DNA of 48,500 nucleotides from Chrysomallon squamiferum (Eukaryota > Mollusca > Gastropoda > Neomphalida > Peltospiridae). This document shows positions 1 to 14,200 of the stretch, piece by piece (position 1 is the first letter of the stretch; each line of letters starts with the position of its first letter). The DNA is taken from positions 30,819,154 through 30,867,653 of the forward strand of contig CM022679.1 of the NCBI GenBank assembly GCA_012295275.1, written 5' to 3'. The notes under the pieces are model-generated. The model was not told where the DNA came from and did no database searches. It worked only from the letters and a program-made list of their open reading frames with translations. A program made the translations under genes and the position numbers.

Positions 1-363
1 TGCTGACAGTGTACAAAACAAAAATGTATTTTCATATTTAATGACTGCTATGTCCTATAACGTGTATTGTGGAAATTATTTATTTATGAATTATTAAAAA
101 TAATGTATGAATTTTTATGAAATTTGTATGAACTCATTTTTAGTGTTTACGAAACTTAACTTTCTTAATAATTATTCTGTTAGATAAATTTCAACCATAT
201 TAGCAATTTCAAACTGATAAAATTAACTTTTATGAGAACCAGTATCAAAACTTCCAAACTGCTTATGAATGAATGAGTTATGTTAATTTCTTTTTGTTAC
301 ATTCTTTTATTACTTAGGATAATATAATTGATTGAAACTTAAACATAATTGATTGTTTTTCAG
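1..363. other. AT-rich intron sequence at left edge
   Basis: This stretch holds no exon that I can support. It ends in a pyrimidine tract and an AG at 361-363 that serve as the acceptor of the first visible exon, so it is probably intron of the gene entering from the left. Confidence 0.5.
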
Positions 364-3300
364 TTTTGTTTAAGGATAAAGAACTGTTTGTTGATCCAGC
401 AGTTGAAGGTGAGATAAAAATCTGAATAATGCAGCTCTAACAAAAACCTTCAGTTCACGAAATTAGTACCCATCATCAAAACCAAAAATTATAATAATAA
501 TAAATAAAAAGTAATAGTAATAAAATGAACAGTTAGTTTTTTTTTATTAAATACTAAGAAGTCAAACTTAGTTGATTTTGTCTTTTTTTTTTTTTTTTTT
601 TTCAGCATGCTACTCTCTGTTAATGAATGTACAGCGTGAAGATTTGACAGAGTTTTTTATGGCTGGGTTTGAGGAGCAGGTTTTATTTTTTTATAATTTA
701 TAAGGATAACATTTTATCTTTAAATTATTTTGTAATTGAAAATGAAAAAAAACATATTCCTCTTAACATAAATACTCAGTCTGCCATGAATTTTTCCCCC
801 AGATTTCTTTCAATAAAATGATGCCACAGTAAAAACCAAAATGTTCGGCTTAGCCTATCTTTTAAATTTTACTGTTTTATTGTTATTCTTTATTATTCTT
901 TATTATCACTAAAGATTGCTCACCCACAACAAATAAAAACATTTATGTTTAGGAAAAGTTCTAGTAATAGAGATTCTGTAAAACAACATAATTCTAAAGA
1001 AGATGAATTATATTTGAAATATTTACCTCTGCCAGTAGAGGCATCTAATTATAGGTTGTTCATCCACAACAAATAAAAACAATTATGTAAAAAGTATGTG
1101 AATATATTTAAATAATTTGCATGTCCCAACAAAGGTATGTAATGACGATGTTCAGGATCAGTTTTAAATGTGGTTTCAGCTGCTGACAGTCAGTGAAGTA
1201 AACCAGATTAAACCTTACCTCTTACTTCTTGGACAGCTTGTAGCAAGTTCTGATGAGTTTGCTTCATATCTGTTGCTTCATCATGGTAAAATATACAGTT
1301 TGTTTTGTTGAAATACTAATTTAGTAGTATATATTTCAGAAAAAATTGGATATAATGCAGAATATAAAATAATCTTCAGAAACAAAAAGTTTCAGAGAGA
1401 GAGATTGAGTGATTGATTATTTACAGGCTTGAAGTCACTTTTCTGAAATTAAAAGTTAACTGTTGCAAAGCTGCTTTTAATATATCAAAGATAAGCTAAA
1501 TGTAGGTGCATAATTATATAGCAGACATTTTATGCAAATGAAAATAAAAAATATTCATGTTTTTAAACTTTTTCAGGTTCTATATGACTGCAATTCAGAT
1601 AATATGTATGCACAAATACTGAGGTAATTGGACTCTTGACTGAAATCCAATTAATACATATGCATAAGTATCAAGATAAATTAATTTGTATTTGAATTCC
1701 ATCTTTCTAAGAAAGTTTTTGTATTTCAGAAACTCTGCTATTAGAATTAACATCTCTGACAGATTCTGCAGAGTCTGATGTCCAGTCGTCTGTGATGTTC
1801 GTCCTGGTACATGTATTTTCTAACACACAGCAAACAGCCATATCCCCAGTACTCAGACGTAGAGTCTGTACATCTGTTATAACAATACTGAATGAAGCAG
1901 AATCACTGGAGCTACAGATAAACCTGCTAGGTATGTCCACACTTGAAACACAATCTCTACTTCAAACTATTCTGAAAAATGCAGCAATGTGCACAAATAA
2001 AACTACTAGGTATGTTCACAGATTTGAAAAACACAATTTTTTCTTCAAATTCTTCTCTAAAATCTCTGATAAATCTCACATCATGAAGTAAATTGTAACA
2101 TGCTGATCAAAATTTTTCCACCAGAAATTCAAGATGAAAGATTTAATTATTAACTTTGTCTTTTGTAAGTGTCTGAATTATTCTGGGTGTAATTTGTTAT
2201 TCTGTTGAGAAATATCCATTTAGTTACTAATATTCTTTTTGCATATATATTTTTAGATATTAATTTTGTCCAAATATTTTTGGTAAATACTAATCTTTTA
2301 ATTTTTGAAAGAAATTGTATCATGTAATATCGTATGATGTTGGTCAAAAAAAAAAAAAAATCAGTTTCAGGATGTCATTTAGAATATAATTATATTGTTA
2401 CCCAAAAATATTATTATATAATTTTTTTTAATCATTTATTTATTATTTTACTCTATTAATGGAAACCCATTCATATTAATTTTTAAAAAATGATTAATTT
2501 AAAAATAACAACCACAAATATATAGGCAAATATATTTATTTATCATTTTATCATTTTACCCTAATGGTGACAGTAAATTCATTTTAATTTTCAAAAGTTA
2601 TTAATTTTAAAAATAAAAACACATACAAACCTTGATAAATACATCAGTATTTGTTTTTAAATAATTTTTTCTTTTTCTTTTTAAATGGATATTTTTAAAA
2701 TTATGCAGCACTTCTAAAAAAACTTGTCAGAGATGGCGACTCGGCTGTCCTTCTGATTCAGCTCACACCCAGCAACCAGACTCTGATCTTAGCGTTGAAG
2801 AAGATGTTTATCACGAAGAAAGAAGTCCTGCAGACTGCCACAGCGCAGTGCATCTTTGGACTGCTCAACATCGCAGACACCACAGTTTTTGTGAAACAGC
2901 TGCTAGAGAGTGATGTTATAGGTATTTGTGACAGACTGTTGTTGTTATCATAATTGTAAACATATGTAGATTTTTTAGTATTTACAATATTTGGTGATGT
3001 AAATATTTCAGTAATCACAGAAAAACACACACAGAAACACGCACAGACATGCATGTCCATACACATATATACATATGCTATACACACACATAAATATATG
3101 CACCTTAGAAATAAATACTTCATAATAAATCTTAAATTCTTGTAGAAATGAAGGAATCAGTTAACCTCTGACTGCCTGTTATCCTGTAATCATAAATATT
3201 ATTTCTTATAAACACTTCATAAATAAACAGAAATAATTATCTATTTTCCAGAATTTCTCTTTGAATCTTTACACACACAGAATGCATCACAACTTGAGTA

Positions 3301-6300
3301 AGAATATCATTATTATTGTTTTTGTTGTTATTATTGTTACTGTTATTATTATTATTACATATGTATAGGTGAGTGCGTGTGTGTGTGTGTGTGTGTGCAT
3401 CACCTGAATACCTAGCAGTGTATTTCTTTGAAATAATGAACTATACCTGTAACACGTTTGTTTGTTTATTTATTAATTTATTTTCATACTTTATGTTTAG
3501 TAAAGTTTGATGTAATTTCAGATCACTGTTCAAAGTTCTTCACACACTGACCAGCTTTGAGCCTTTCTTCACTCGCTGTCACGCAGTTTATGGTAAGTTG
3601 ACTGGAAACCAAAGACTGGCACATTCCATCCTGTGTATGATAAAAATCTTTAACTACAGTTCAGTAAAACTTGTTGATTTTCAATACCTATGGACAGTTT
3701 GTCATTTAAAGATTTCAGGAATCACACAGACATATGCACACAAACACACAAACACATCTATGCATCTTAAATAAATTTCCATTGCTTTCTTTTTCACTGT
3801 TTATTTTATTTTATACCTATACACTATAGATGTTACTTGCAATTTACTTATGTTTTGTTTTGTTTGTTTATGAAATATCACCCAGTGTTTTCTATTTCTC
3901 TGTACAGTAAGGAAATGATTTTTATTTAAATTTTTCTTTCTCGTTTGTCTAATATGTTGCAAAGGTTGTAATTGGGAACTAGATATAATTAAGCCTTGAT
4001 CCAGAAATCAGGGTCACCTCTGATTCCAAATTTGCTATATAATTTTTTTTGTTTTTTTGTTTGTTTGTTTGTTTGTTTCAGGGGTTGAATCTGTGCTAAT
4101 GGCTATCGGGGTGTTAATCAGAACAAATAATTTGAAAATCGAGGAAAAAGCCTTCATGCTGCTGGATTCTCTACTTGTTAGGTTAGTCATGGAGACATTT
4201 TTGTTTTGGAAAATTAATAATGTTATTGTTTTCATAGTTTATGACTGATAAAATGATATGTTTGTAGGTAAAAGAGACATTGGTACCCAAGGATATTGAT
4301 ATTATTATATAATATAAATGAAAGATTTCTTTTTAATTCAGGAAGTAGATAAACATGTAGATATTGTGTGTGAAGGACAGAAAATGATACTGATATGTTG
4401 TTCTAATCATCCTTATGAACAAATTTATTTTTATTTTTCTTAATATTCCTACCTATGTTGGTCAAAAACCATAGATGCCAAATCTATGGATAAGTTAGGC
4501 TGATTTATGAGTGTGTGTGTGTGTGTGTCCATGCATACAACAAAACTCCAGTCAGCATGATTTTAGAGTTCTTAATAAAATATAGGTGGGGTTTCAAATT
4601 ATCAGTGTTTACAGTATAATTACAATATATATACATACATTATGTTATATTTTTATTCTTATATTTTTTATTTGTTTATTTATTTATTTATTTATTTTTA
4701 TTTTTTAATTTTTAATTTTTTTCAGGCAGCCATCCAGTATACCTCTGTTTGTAAACACAGCCACAGCTTTACACTGTCTTTCAATTATTGAGCAGGGTCT
4801 CCATAGCAACTATCTACCCCTCTTTGTCCAGGTACTCAGCTGTACTCAACATGTACTCAGGTATAGCATTAAATATTGTTATTATTTATTTATTTAAAGT
4901 CTAAAATTTAACCTCTTAGAATTAATTTTGGAAAATGGAAAAAAGAAAGATTGTTATTAATATGTAATTAACTTGTAAAGTTTCTGTGGTTTTGTATAAA
5001 AATTATTTTATATAAATAATGAAAAAAATGTCAATCTCTTTTAAACTTCAAAGAGTCTGTATTATTGTTTCAAAAAAAAACAACACTTAAAAATATACAA
5101 ATCATTAACACAAAATTACTATGCTATTTTTTATATGTGACTTCTTACATAAATTATATATATTTTTTTAATTAAATTAAATATTGTATTACAACATATT
5201 GTATTGTATTGTCTTGTATTATACTGTATCACATTACATTACATGATATTATATTATATTATATTATATTATATTATATTATATTATATTATATTATATT
5301 ATATTATATTATATTATATTATATTTATTGTATTGTGTTGTATTGTATTGTATTTCCAGAGAGCTGTATCTGCCTCGACCATATCCTTTCTCCACAGTTC
5401 ACAACATGCTGAGGGTTGCAGTAAATAAACTGAGTGATGTTTTCCAGGATCCCAGCGAGGAACTCATCCACCTCTACTCCATGCTGGTGTCAACAGTCGC
5501 TAGGTATTGAACCCATGTACCTTCACAAACACCTTTTTTCTTCTAAAATTAGATACGTTTTGGTAGAAATGGTCTGAATATATTCACTTACTCCCAAGTT
5601 TTGTGTTATATGGGTTATTAAAATATCCAGTTTTAGATGTTATCATTTATCTGTAGTTGTGACATCATCATGAATAGGGTGGGCTGGTTTGTTCTATAGT
5701 TTTTTTCTAGTGTTGTCAGAAATACACACTGTCAAGTCTGTAATGTAAACAGTGACTCCATTTTGAAAGGCTAGGATCTGAAGCATTCAAATTTTATGTA
5801 AAAAATCATTTGATTGTCATAATTAGTCATGAATGGCAATAAAATAATATATTGGCAGTTAAAGGAATTTAATTAAAACAATTTCTTCATACTACTTCAG
5901 ATGCACTTAGATGCTGGTATTTTTGTACATGACAGTGTGTGCTTATTGTGTTTAACATTTTCTGGATTGAAGACTTAATGGAGAGTCATTTTTTATTTTA
6001 TTTATATTTTATTTATTTTTTTGTTTATTTATTTATTTATTTATTTATTTATGTTTGTTTGTTTGTCAGAAATACTGACATAATCTGACAAACTGTTGTG
6101 AAATGTGAAAGAACAATACTGTGCACATATTTTATATATTTTGTTCATCATGTCTTGAATATGAATAGTAAAGATATATGTATGTAGTATGTCTATGTGC
6201 ACACACTGGTGTTTAAAACAGTTACTTAAATGTCGAAACAAATATTAAATTTTCTCTATGTTAAACAGAATGTTCTTCTTTTTGAATTTTCTCATATTTC

Positions 6301-9300
6301 CTTTTTCGTCTTCCTTTTGTTGTTTTTCATTTATTTTTATGTTTCTTCTCTTCCTTTCCTTCTTCTTTCTTGTTGTTTTTCATTAGTATTCTTACTAGTT
6401 CAAAAGATGCAACAACGTTCACATTTATTTTAATGTTCATTTTGTTCCAAGTTGTTTATCAACTTTTTCACACAAATAATTTTAGATAAAAATCCTATGT
6501 ATATATATATATATTTTTTTTTTTTTTTCCTGTGTAAAGTCTGTGTCAAGCTAAACTTGCTATTGCCTCCAAAGAGACCTCAGCAGTGTCTGCCATCTCT
6601 AGTTGTACTGACTCTGAGGATGACATCACTGCTATCAAAAACTTAATGTTAGAACTCATTGAAGAGCATCTTTTGCCATGGATATGTGTAAGTGCCTTAG
6701 AATTATAACAGATTCCATTTACCATGGAGATGTTTAAGTATGTCAGAATTATAGCAGATCCTTTTTATCATGAATATATGTAAGTACTTTCGAATTCTGA
6801 ATCTTTTTACAATGAATATGTGTGAGTATGTTAGAATTATAAATTTTTTTCCCTCACAAATTTGTTTAATCAGATGTGTAGTCTTCATTTAATACCATTT
6901 ATTTAATGGATTATTTGGAGCATCTTCATCATCTCTTCAGTGTCATTAGATATGTGCTCTTCTGGTGCAACTTTCTAATTGTATCAATTAAAAAAAGTTT
7001 TTTTTGATAAACATTTTGCCAGAAACAATAAAATAAATACTGTGATCTCATGTGTATCAGTCATTGTTAGAATTTGTTAGAACTAGAAAGGCTCCATATT
7101 AAATCAGCAACCCTTCAGTTTATCAGTTCTGTTGCACTGATGTACAGCCTGCTCTTTCATTTTCATTACAGAAAATTGTTTAAATTTATTCTTAATAACA
7201 AATCAATTTTTCAGAAAAAGTGGGCTGACTCGGATACTGTGGTACAGAAAGATGTGTTCCACTGTTTCAACAGTTTGTATGGATTAGACAGAAACAAGAT
7301 GGCTGAATTCTCCACGAGGGTTGCCTGGTCAGGGGTCATTATCAAGGTCATTGTGCTGAAAAGCTGGGCAAAGTATGTTTTTAGTTATTATTCTTGTTAA
7401 TATTATTATTTTTTATTTATAATTTTCATTAAACTATTTAATAATTTTTCTCCACCCCCCAAAAAAAAAAAAAAAATTAAATAAAATAGTATAAATAATT
7501 GAATTATTTCTAACAGTGAGTGAGACAATTTCGTTTTGTAGTTATTTAAAATATATAAAGGGGACTATTAAAAAAAAAATGCTCAAAATGGGTATCAAAA
7601 TCAATTTTAATTATTATTATTATTAACTCAAAATGCTTTGTGAACAGTTTAAAGAAATATAATTCAACAATTGATTTATTGATTTTTCTTAATAATATTG
7701 GTTTGTTTAATTAATGTTTTGTATTCATTTAATATTTAAATAAATAATGTTGACAGAGATGACCTGTTCTACATGAAGTCAATACTGGATGAGTTCTTGC
7801 TGAATGTTTTCACACAGCTTGTAGAAAGAGATGTTCTCATGTACACAGAACTTCCTGACTGGTTTCAACATGGCCTGGAAAATCTTACTTGTAATCTATT
7901 TTCTCTTCTTTTTTTTGTTTCCCTTTTTTACTATAATTTCCATTATATATTATTAATCATTATGTGAACAAGTATGCAAGATTTAATACAATCAGATTTG
8001 ACATTAAGAAAATTTAGATTTAATATTTAGAAATAAAAACTCAAATTTTTTGTTACTGTAAAACATACACTTTTTACAATCCTTCATTCCATTTTTTTTT
8101 TTTTTTTTAGTTTTGTTCTTTTTTTATTATTATATATGTCTTGTTTTTTTCTCTTGAAATAGCATAAGGCGAAATTAATTTATTAATTGTTTCAGTGAGT
8201 ACCTGGGAACTCAGTGTAATTTTAGAAGTAGAAAACACAGAGATATTCCAGGTTCTTTTAGCAGTACTCTACTTCAGTTACATCTATGGCTTTGTGTAAG
8301 TATTTATCTCTGTTGTTTAAGAAGACATGTGAAAATTAAAATTTTATTTGAGATAAAGAATTAATATACCTATTGAAATTTTTTATATTTTTATTAAAAA
8401 TTATCTCTACAATAGGAACCTGTTTAATATATATTTCTGTAATCACTGTATGTACTGGAAAGATATGATGTCTAGATAATTTCTATATTTTCAGACTCTG
8501 ATTAAAATATAGCTATTTGAAACAGAACTGTACTTATTTAAATAAATAACATATATCTATCTATCTTAGTATCTATCTGTATATCTATATACATATATAG
8601 CTCAAAGTTACTTCAAGTTACACCTAAATCCAGTAAATTAAAATATTTAATTTCATTTAGTGTTTGTATTACTGGTACTGCAGCATAGATAATTATCAAA
8701 AGACCCTGTATTGACAGGATAAAGCAGATATCTTAAGACAGCAACCATTTATTATGTATGTATGTATGTATGTATGTATGTATGTATGTATGTATGTGTG
8801 TATGTATTATGTATGTATGTATGTACGTATAAAATATTTTATTTTTATTTTTATTTTTTTTCATCCTAGACCCTGGTCAGCTGAAGATCTTCTACAGATT
8901 ATTAACAGTTTCCTTGTTCGTTGTGTTGACTTCGGTTTACTTCCACCTCTGTGTTTGAAGTACTGTCTCTTCCTCTGCTCTGTGAGTGAAAGTTGAAATA
9001 CTTTGTAATTGTTATAAATAATATTAGCATCATTTGAAATAAAGTCATTGCTATAAATATTAAAATTTTAAATATTGTTTTTATTTTTAATGTTGTCATG
9101 CTCGTAAATATCGTTAAATAGATGTACTTCATAAACATGAAAGAAGTGTATAATCTTTTAAATTTAATTTTGTTAATTATGTTTTTGATGTTGTTTTTTC
9201 AGTGGGCTCAGTCTGACTCAGATGCTTCAGATAAACTGTATCATAGCCAAGGTGATCGATGAAATCTACAGCATACAGACATTTTCTTACAGATGTTAAA

Positions 9301-10023
9301 TTTGTGTAGAAAATAGATTTTATTCCTTGTTTTTAATTTTCAAAACAAATTGTTAAAGTTAAAAAAAAAAAAAATTAGTATTATTATTATTAATTACTTT
9401 TCTCCTTTTCATAATCATTATCTTCATCACAATCATTATTATCATTACTGTTGTTTTTATTGAAATAATGTTTTAAAATGATAATGATAATGATAATAAT
9501 AATAATGTTGATGATGATTGATAAAGATGATGATCATAATAATGATGATGATAATGACAGTGACTATTATTATTATTACTATTATTATTTTTTTTATTAT
9601 TATTTTACCTCAATTTTTTTTTTTTTTTTTTTTTTATTATTCATTTTTTCAAAAACTAAATCCAGCTTTTCGACATCTGCTGACTACATTATCATCATGT
9701 TCGCTGGAGGCGTGGTACACTCATCATCCTGTAATGATCATATGGAGTTTCAGCAACCAGTTGCTGTCTGATAGCTGGGGAGTTCAACTGGTTCGTTAAT
9801 CATTAGTCTTTTAATTAATTAAAAACCTGTTAATGAGTGCATTATCATAACTAACAACACCCTGCTGAAAACTGACAGTAGAAAAAGAAAAGATTTTAAA
9901 AATAATCTAATATGTGATTATATAATAGTTTAAATTGTTTTTTCATTGTTTCTCTCTGTATTATTATTATTGTTATTATTATTATTATTATTAATACTCC
10001 TAGTGTTACTACTACTATTAAAG

Positions 10024-10060
<37 letters not shown>

Positions 10061-10226
10061 TACTACTACTACCACTACTACTAAATTACTATTATTATTA
10101 ATTATTGTTGTTGTTATTGTTATTATTAGTATTAGTACTACTACTACTAAAACTACTACTACTAAATTATTATTATTATTTATTACTACTACTACCACAA
10201 CTACTACGACTACTACTATTACTACA

Positions 10227-10261
<35 letters not shown>

Positions 10262-11057
10262 CACTACTACTGTGTTTAACTTCTAGCTAGAGTACTGGAT
10301 TCCCACTATTAACATGGACAGTTTGAAAAGTCTGACAACACAAGATCCAGACATTGAGCTGCTTGGAGATTTAATGTACAGTGAAAACTTCCTCAGCTCA
10401 CTTCTGGTCAGTTTTGTGGGGTTTTTTTTTTTGTTTTTTTGTTAGTTAGTTTTTATCCAGTTCATTTTCATTAACTGAGAACAGAAAAAGTAATGTCAAT
10501 TTAATTTATAAAAATTTTTTTAAATAAGTATTTTAATTTTATTATTGTTATTGTTAAAATTTGTATTGTTGTTGCTATTGTTATTATTGTTGTTGTTGTT
10601 GTTGTTATCATTATCATTATTATTTTTATTGTTACAATTGATGTATGTTATTACTTCTAATAGTAGTACTACTACTTCTACTATTATTATTATTATTATT
10701 ATGATTGTCATTATTAAACTATTTTCAGACAGTTCTGGTTAGTGCAAAAGAAAACCTGTCTAACACAGCAGCAGAAGTCACTAACTGGATCATTTCAAAG
10801 GTAAAATCAGATTTAAACTATATGACAGTGTTCACATATTCCACAGGTCCTTAAAACCCATAAAAACCCAGCATTTCAAAACTGCCACATTTAAGAAGTT
10901 AAATATCCCTAAATTTTAGGAAAATATTCAAATTAAAAAAAAACCCATGTTTTAGTTTTTTTTAATCAGAAGTCTCATTTTCATTTTCCTTGCACTCAAG
11001 AGCACTCAAAAGAGATTATAATTGTTTAGTGATCTGCTTCATACCAGATATTATGAT

Positions 11058-11094
<37 letters not shown>

Positions 11095-11167
11095 CACACC
11101 ATTCATTATTTTTTCTAAGAGTCAATAAAATGATGTGAATCTGGTTCTAAGAAGCATTTAAAAAGTC

Positions 11168-11211
<44 letters not shown>

Positions 11212-14200
11212 CCTAATTGTAAATGTTATAAGAGTGATATTTTAAATAAATATTCATTGTAAACAGCTTGAGATGCTGGTGAATGAAGAACAGGAAACAG
11301 CTGAGGCCATGTTAAAATTTCTTTATCAGAAATGTTCTGAAATTCTTCACGATTTCTTCCTTCAGCAGTCAGAGACTTCTGGTAATTTATTCACTGAATT
11401 TCAAAAGCTAAATAATATATAATTTCTACTAACGTAATTAGTTATCTCAAATAATTCAGTATGACTGAAATATAAACATATAAAAAATTATTATATCAGT
11501 ATTGTCACAGAGTTATTATTACAAATAAATTAATTAAATGTGTTCTTGCATGTCATTGCAAAGAGAAAAGCCAGGATGTAGATAATGACATTATTTTACT
11601 ATACTTTAGTTACTTTCATTAACTTTAGTTTACTTTATTTTATTTTTATTTATTTATTTATTTATATATTTATTTATTTATTTATTATTTTTTTAAACAG
11701 GTTGAAGGATAAGATAACTATAGTTTTTAATATAGATGGATAGATAGACATATTATAGATATAGATATTTATATTATTATTATTATTATTATTTAATTTA
11801 TGATAAACTATTCATTTCATTAAGAATATCAGCTGGTCAACATTCTAGGAGTAGTGACCACTCTCATGTCCGAAGGATGCAAACAGGAAGAGAGTGACCA
11901 TCTAAATCTGAAATCTGTTTATCATGGTAAAGACTTCATGCAAAATTCAGAAGTTTATGATTAAGTTAAAATTTAAATTAACAAATATTTCTTTGTGTTA
12001 ATTATTAAAAATAATAATTGTGCCAACACCAAAAATACTGAGGGAAGGTGAAGAGAAAAACAATGGTCCCTCTACATAAATAAGCATTGTGCACTGAATC
12101 ACAACAATTAAAAGCTCATCCTTATCTTGTTTTATGAAACAACATTTTGCCAATAGATGTTTCTGTTTTAATTGCACTGAAGCCAGTTTAATTCAGATCT
12201 ATAATTTGACTAACACTACATTTGATTGTAGCTGTTTAGTAATTAAGAATATTAGATTGTAAGAAATGTTAGTCACGAGGCCATGGTTGGAATGGGAAAA
12301 TAAATGAGTATATACACTGAGCAAGGTTGAACCTGTTACCTATCAGACATATACTCTCGACTTCTTCAGTTCACATCATCAGTTAACATGGCTATACATA
12401 AAGTATGACATATTTTGTTTCAAAGATTATTGTTTTGCATTTATGAATCTGTTTTTTTCAGTGGTGAAGTATATAGCCAATGTTTCTGACATAGAAAATG
12501 CAGGCTTGTATCAGTGTTTGCAGTACTTGCTGAAATTCTCTGAGACATCAGAGCCTGATAATAACAGAGGTATGATTCTTCCTAATAGGACATCCATGTG
12601 TTTATGTTGTTACAATTTTGTTAAAATTTAATCTGACTTTTTAAAAGTACCCTAAAAATGTTGTGTGTTTTAATGATGTATTTGCTATTTTTTTTCATCT
12701 TTTAATGTTTAGATTTTGATTAAAATTTAATTTGACTTGTAAATGTATCCTAAGAATGTTGTCTATTCTATGATGTATTTTTATTTTTTTTTTTCTATCT
12801 ATTAATTTTTCTTTTGGTTATCTTTGTTGAATCTAATGTTACAAAATTACCAGAATTATCTGTTTTAATTTCATCATCATAATCATAAATAATTTCTCTG
12901 GAATGTTGGAATCTCACTGTAATTAAACACTTAATAAGTGAGTATGAAGAGAAATTTGATATTTTCAGTTGTGCCTGTGATGACTCAAAACATGGACTTC
13001 ATGCTCAAGTTAAATCAGTGCTTGACCAGTGGAGTGTCCACTCTTGTCTCCACAGTGTCCAGAATAATGTCCTGGATGTCCACCTATAATGGAGAAATAA
13101 ATGTAATGTACATTTTAAACAAACATTATTATTACTACTACTGCTAGTACTAAGATATATGCAGAGAGCTTTTGTTCTAAGCAGAAACACACTACGTAAA
13201 ACAGAATAACTCTGTGTATAAATACATGTAAACAGTTCATTGCTGTTAGCTGATAATAATTAACTCATGAAAAAGTAAAATTCAGTTACTTCTTTCTTCT
13301 TCATAACTGGTTTTTGCACCTTATCATTTTTCCTTTCCAGTCATTCAGGTCACCTCTCCCACTCGTCTTCCTCTATATCAATAATGCTCAACCTTTTTTT
13401 GGTTCCAGGCCTTACTTTGATTTTCCAAGAAAATGTAAACCCAATTGTGACTGGAGACACCACAATGTATACTATATATATATATATATATATGTATTCA
13501 AAAGCAGTTTTTAGTTGTGGCGCTAAGAGGCCTCAGTCACAAATTTGAAAGTGCAAAACTGTGAAAGTAATCATTACTGATTCATTAATCCTGAATCCTC
13601 ATGCATCCCATGTTCTTGATAATTTCTCTCCATATAGTTTCTGACAGTTGAAATGTAATGTCTGTCAGTTTTCATATATTCTATTACACAGCATTCATGT
13701 GTTTGATATTTAATAATGTTATTGTTAAACGTTTGGTTTCAGGTGACGTCACCTATTGAAGTGAGTGCTGATTGCATCTTGAAAGCACTCAACAGCAGCA
13801 GCAATGAGTTAACCCTTGGACTGCTCAGTCTGGTGTCTGCCGCTCTCACTCCTGACAAACACAACACCAGCCTGCTGGTGTTCACCAGATCCAGTCTGCT
13901 AGACAACCAGCCTTTCTTTACTCCTAAAGACATTCGTTTTATTTACCTTCATCTTCAGCAGTTGGTCTGTCAGGTTATTAATGTTTATTAATATGTATAT
14001 GTTTTGTTTACCTACAACAGTAAGTCTATCAGGGTTTTAATATCTAAATATAAGTTTTATTTACCTTCATCTTTATCAGTCTGTCAGGTTATTAAGATTT
14101 ATGTAGTATTTTTTTTTATATGGAAAAATAAATGTGGTATTTACCTACATCTTCAGCAGTTGATTTGATTTATTAAGTGTTTCCCATTTCCAATTGTAGT

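Noticed and set aside
9896-10264. Poly-valine/isoleucine frame on minus
   Set aside because: It is translation of TTA/TAC repeats, with no coding signature.
13330-13560. Possible hAT-like MITE remnant (AATGCTCAACCTTTTTTTGG...)
   Set aside because: The left part recalls a common hAT-type end, but I found no convincing inverted right end or 8-bp target duplication.
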